From Acidobacteria bacterium AH-259-G07 (GTDB taxonomy: Bacteria; Acidobacteriota; UBA6911; RPQK01; JADFOI01): a DNA stretch of 14,943 nucleotides. The notes beneath the pieces were generated by a model. That model ran no database searches. It saw only the letters and a program-made list of their open reading frames with translations, and was not told where the DNA came from. Below, piece after piece: positions 14,209 to 14,943 of this stretch. The translations under genes and the position numbers were made by a program. Each line of letters begins with the position of its first letter. Position 1 is the stretch's first letter. Location of the stretch: assembly GCA_027717925.1 (NCBI GenBank), contig JALLON010000032.1, positions 1 to 14,943 on the forward strand, given 5' to 3'.

Positions 14209-14943
14209 CTATTCGTACCGCACCCAGATGGGGCTGGACCAGGCCAGCTGCCCGTCTTCCTGTTCCATGCGAACATAATAATAGGCGAGTGTCCCAGCGG
14301 GTTGGTTGAGTTCCTGCCAGGTGAACTCCGCTTCGGCTCCGGTCGGGGTCATCGAGTAGACATAACCGTTGTTCTTGATGATGCTGATTTTGTCAATAGG
14401 CCGCGTGCCGATCACTTTGACCCAGAGACGGACGGGTTCCTGGGAGCTGAACTCGTCACCCATCAGATGATCCCCGGCACGGACATCGAGCAGAATGTTG
14501 TCTGTGGCGGCATAGCAATGCCGTCTGCGAAAGGCATCCACCAGGGCTTCTCGGCTGGCGCCTTCGGCTAAGGCCATGGTGTAGCTGATGTGGGTACTGA
14601 CGTGATCGCTGGAGCTCTCAAACCCCAGCCGATAGCCCCGAGCCAGCGCGTTCCACACAAAACCGGCTGGCTGATAGCGGCCGATCTGCGTCTCGGCCGT
14701 TGCGCTGCGGGGCGCCCCGTAGTGTTCATAGTTGTGGCGATGGCCCTGGTAAATCTCGACCATCGGTTCCACTTCGGGGTCGTTGTCGCGCCAATCGGTA
14801 CCCATTCCGGTCCCACTGGTGTGGACGGCACAGATACCGCCGTAATGATGCAAATAGGCGTACAGCAGTTTTGTATCGGGAGTTCCCTCCTCGGGTGTAC
14901 CCGGGAGCTCCCCCCGCGGAAGTGGTCTGATTCCCCGGCGGGC
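14209..14943 (-). CDS. DUF3604 domain protein, C-terminal part (continues past the right edge)
   Basis: The frame is open from the right edge of the window to its TAG stop at 14209-14211 and gives 244 visible residues, so the N-terminus lies outside. An internal TTG at 14853 is not a credible start because matching coding sequence (LLYAYLHHYGGICAVH) runs across it. The visible part resembles the end of DUF3604 proteins, large PHP-like putative metallohydrolases: MVEIYQGHRHNYEHYG, then FESSSDHVSTHISY, RRRHCYAATDNILLDVRAG, LWVKVIGTRPIDKISIIKNN and the closing YYYVRMEQEDGQLAWSSPIW. Conserved His and Asp residues in the first segments are candidate metal ligands. The biochemical role of the family is poorly defined; members often occur near sulfatases and glycoside hydrolases. 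It converges with the protease gene, the stop codons being 7 bp apart with no visible terminator. Confidence 0.85.
   Translation of the reverse strand, partial: ARRGIRPLPRGELPGTPEEGTPDTKLLYAYLHHYGGICAVHTSGTGMGTDWRDNDPEVEPMVEIYQGHRHNYEHYGAPRSATAETQIGRYQPAGFVWNALARGYRLGFESSSDHVSTHISYTMALAEGASREALVDAFRRRHCYAATDNILLDVRAGDHLMGDEFSSQEPVRLWVKVIGTRPIDKISIIKNNGYVYSMTPTGAEAEFTWQELNQPAGTLAYYYVRMEQEDGQLAWSSPIWVRYE

Noticed and set aside
14851..14853. TTG as the start of the DUF3604 gene
   Set aside because: In-frame coding sequence continues upstream to the window edge, including LLYAYLHHYGG, so the gene is cut by the edge rather than starting here.
1..14943. CRISPR arrays, insertion sequences, tRNA or rRNA genes, phage genes
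   Set aside because: Reading through both strands showed no regularly spaced repeats, transposase signatures or RNA gene hallmarks.

Overview
The window looks like accessory, carbohydrate-handling DNA from a Gram-negative heterotroph, most likely an Acidobacteriota member (possibly marine or host-associated). This rests on a large TonB-dependent receptor with an N-terminal carboxypeptidase-regulatory-like domain and no SusD partner, on secreted GH116, CE15, sulfatase and DUF1080 enzymes, and on a DUF3604 protein. The assignment is an inference from gene content; no rRNA, tRNA or phylogenetic marker is present.

Layout: a possible sigma70-type promoter (80-108) precedes an intact 1085-residue outer-membrane receptor (160-3417), which ends at a perfect 14-bp hairpin. 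A spacer with a second GC-rich palindrome follows. Next is a GH116-family glycosidase (3670-5947) that is broken: two halves lie in different frames and the middle of the catalytic domain is missing. After a spacer with a good promoter whose -10 lies inside a 14-bp perfect palindrome come a small secreted protein of unknown function (6159-7019) and a CE15-type glucuronoyl/acyl esterase (7047-8366). These two are joined by a stem that encloses the first gene's stop codon and covers the second gene's ribosome binding site. Converging on them from the minus strand is a two-gene operon: a secreted sulfatase (10648-9179) followed 33 bp later by a DUF1080 (3-keto-disaccharide hydrolase) protein (9145-8468). 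Divergent from the sulfatase, behind a strong promoter-like sequence, is a 1117-residue membrane protein (10848-14201) containing a complete CPBP/CAAX-type intramembrane protease site. The right edge carries the C-terminal part of a minus-strand DUF3604 protein (14209 to the edge), whose stop lies only 7 bp from the protease stop.

Together the receptor, esterase, sulfatase, DUF1080 protein and (former) GH116 enzyme suggest uptake and breakdown of an acidic, possibly sulfated, uronic-acid-containing polysaccharide or its oligosaccharides; the substrate cannot be read from sequence. The most unusual object is the membrane protease. It appears to be an internal tandem duplication of a 'soluble domain plus membrane bundle' unit, with all protease motifs kept in the first copy and lost in the second.
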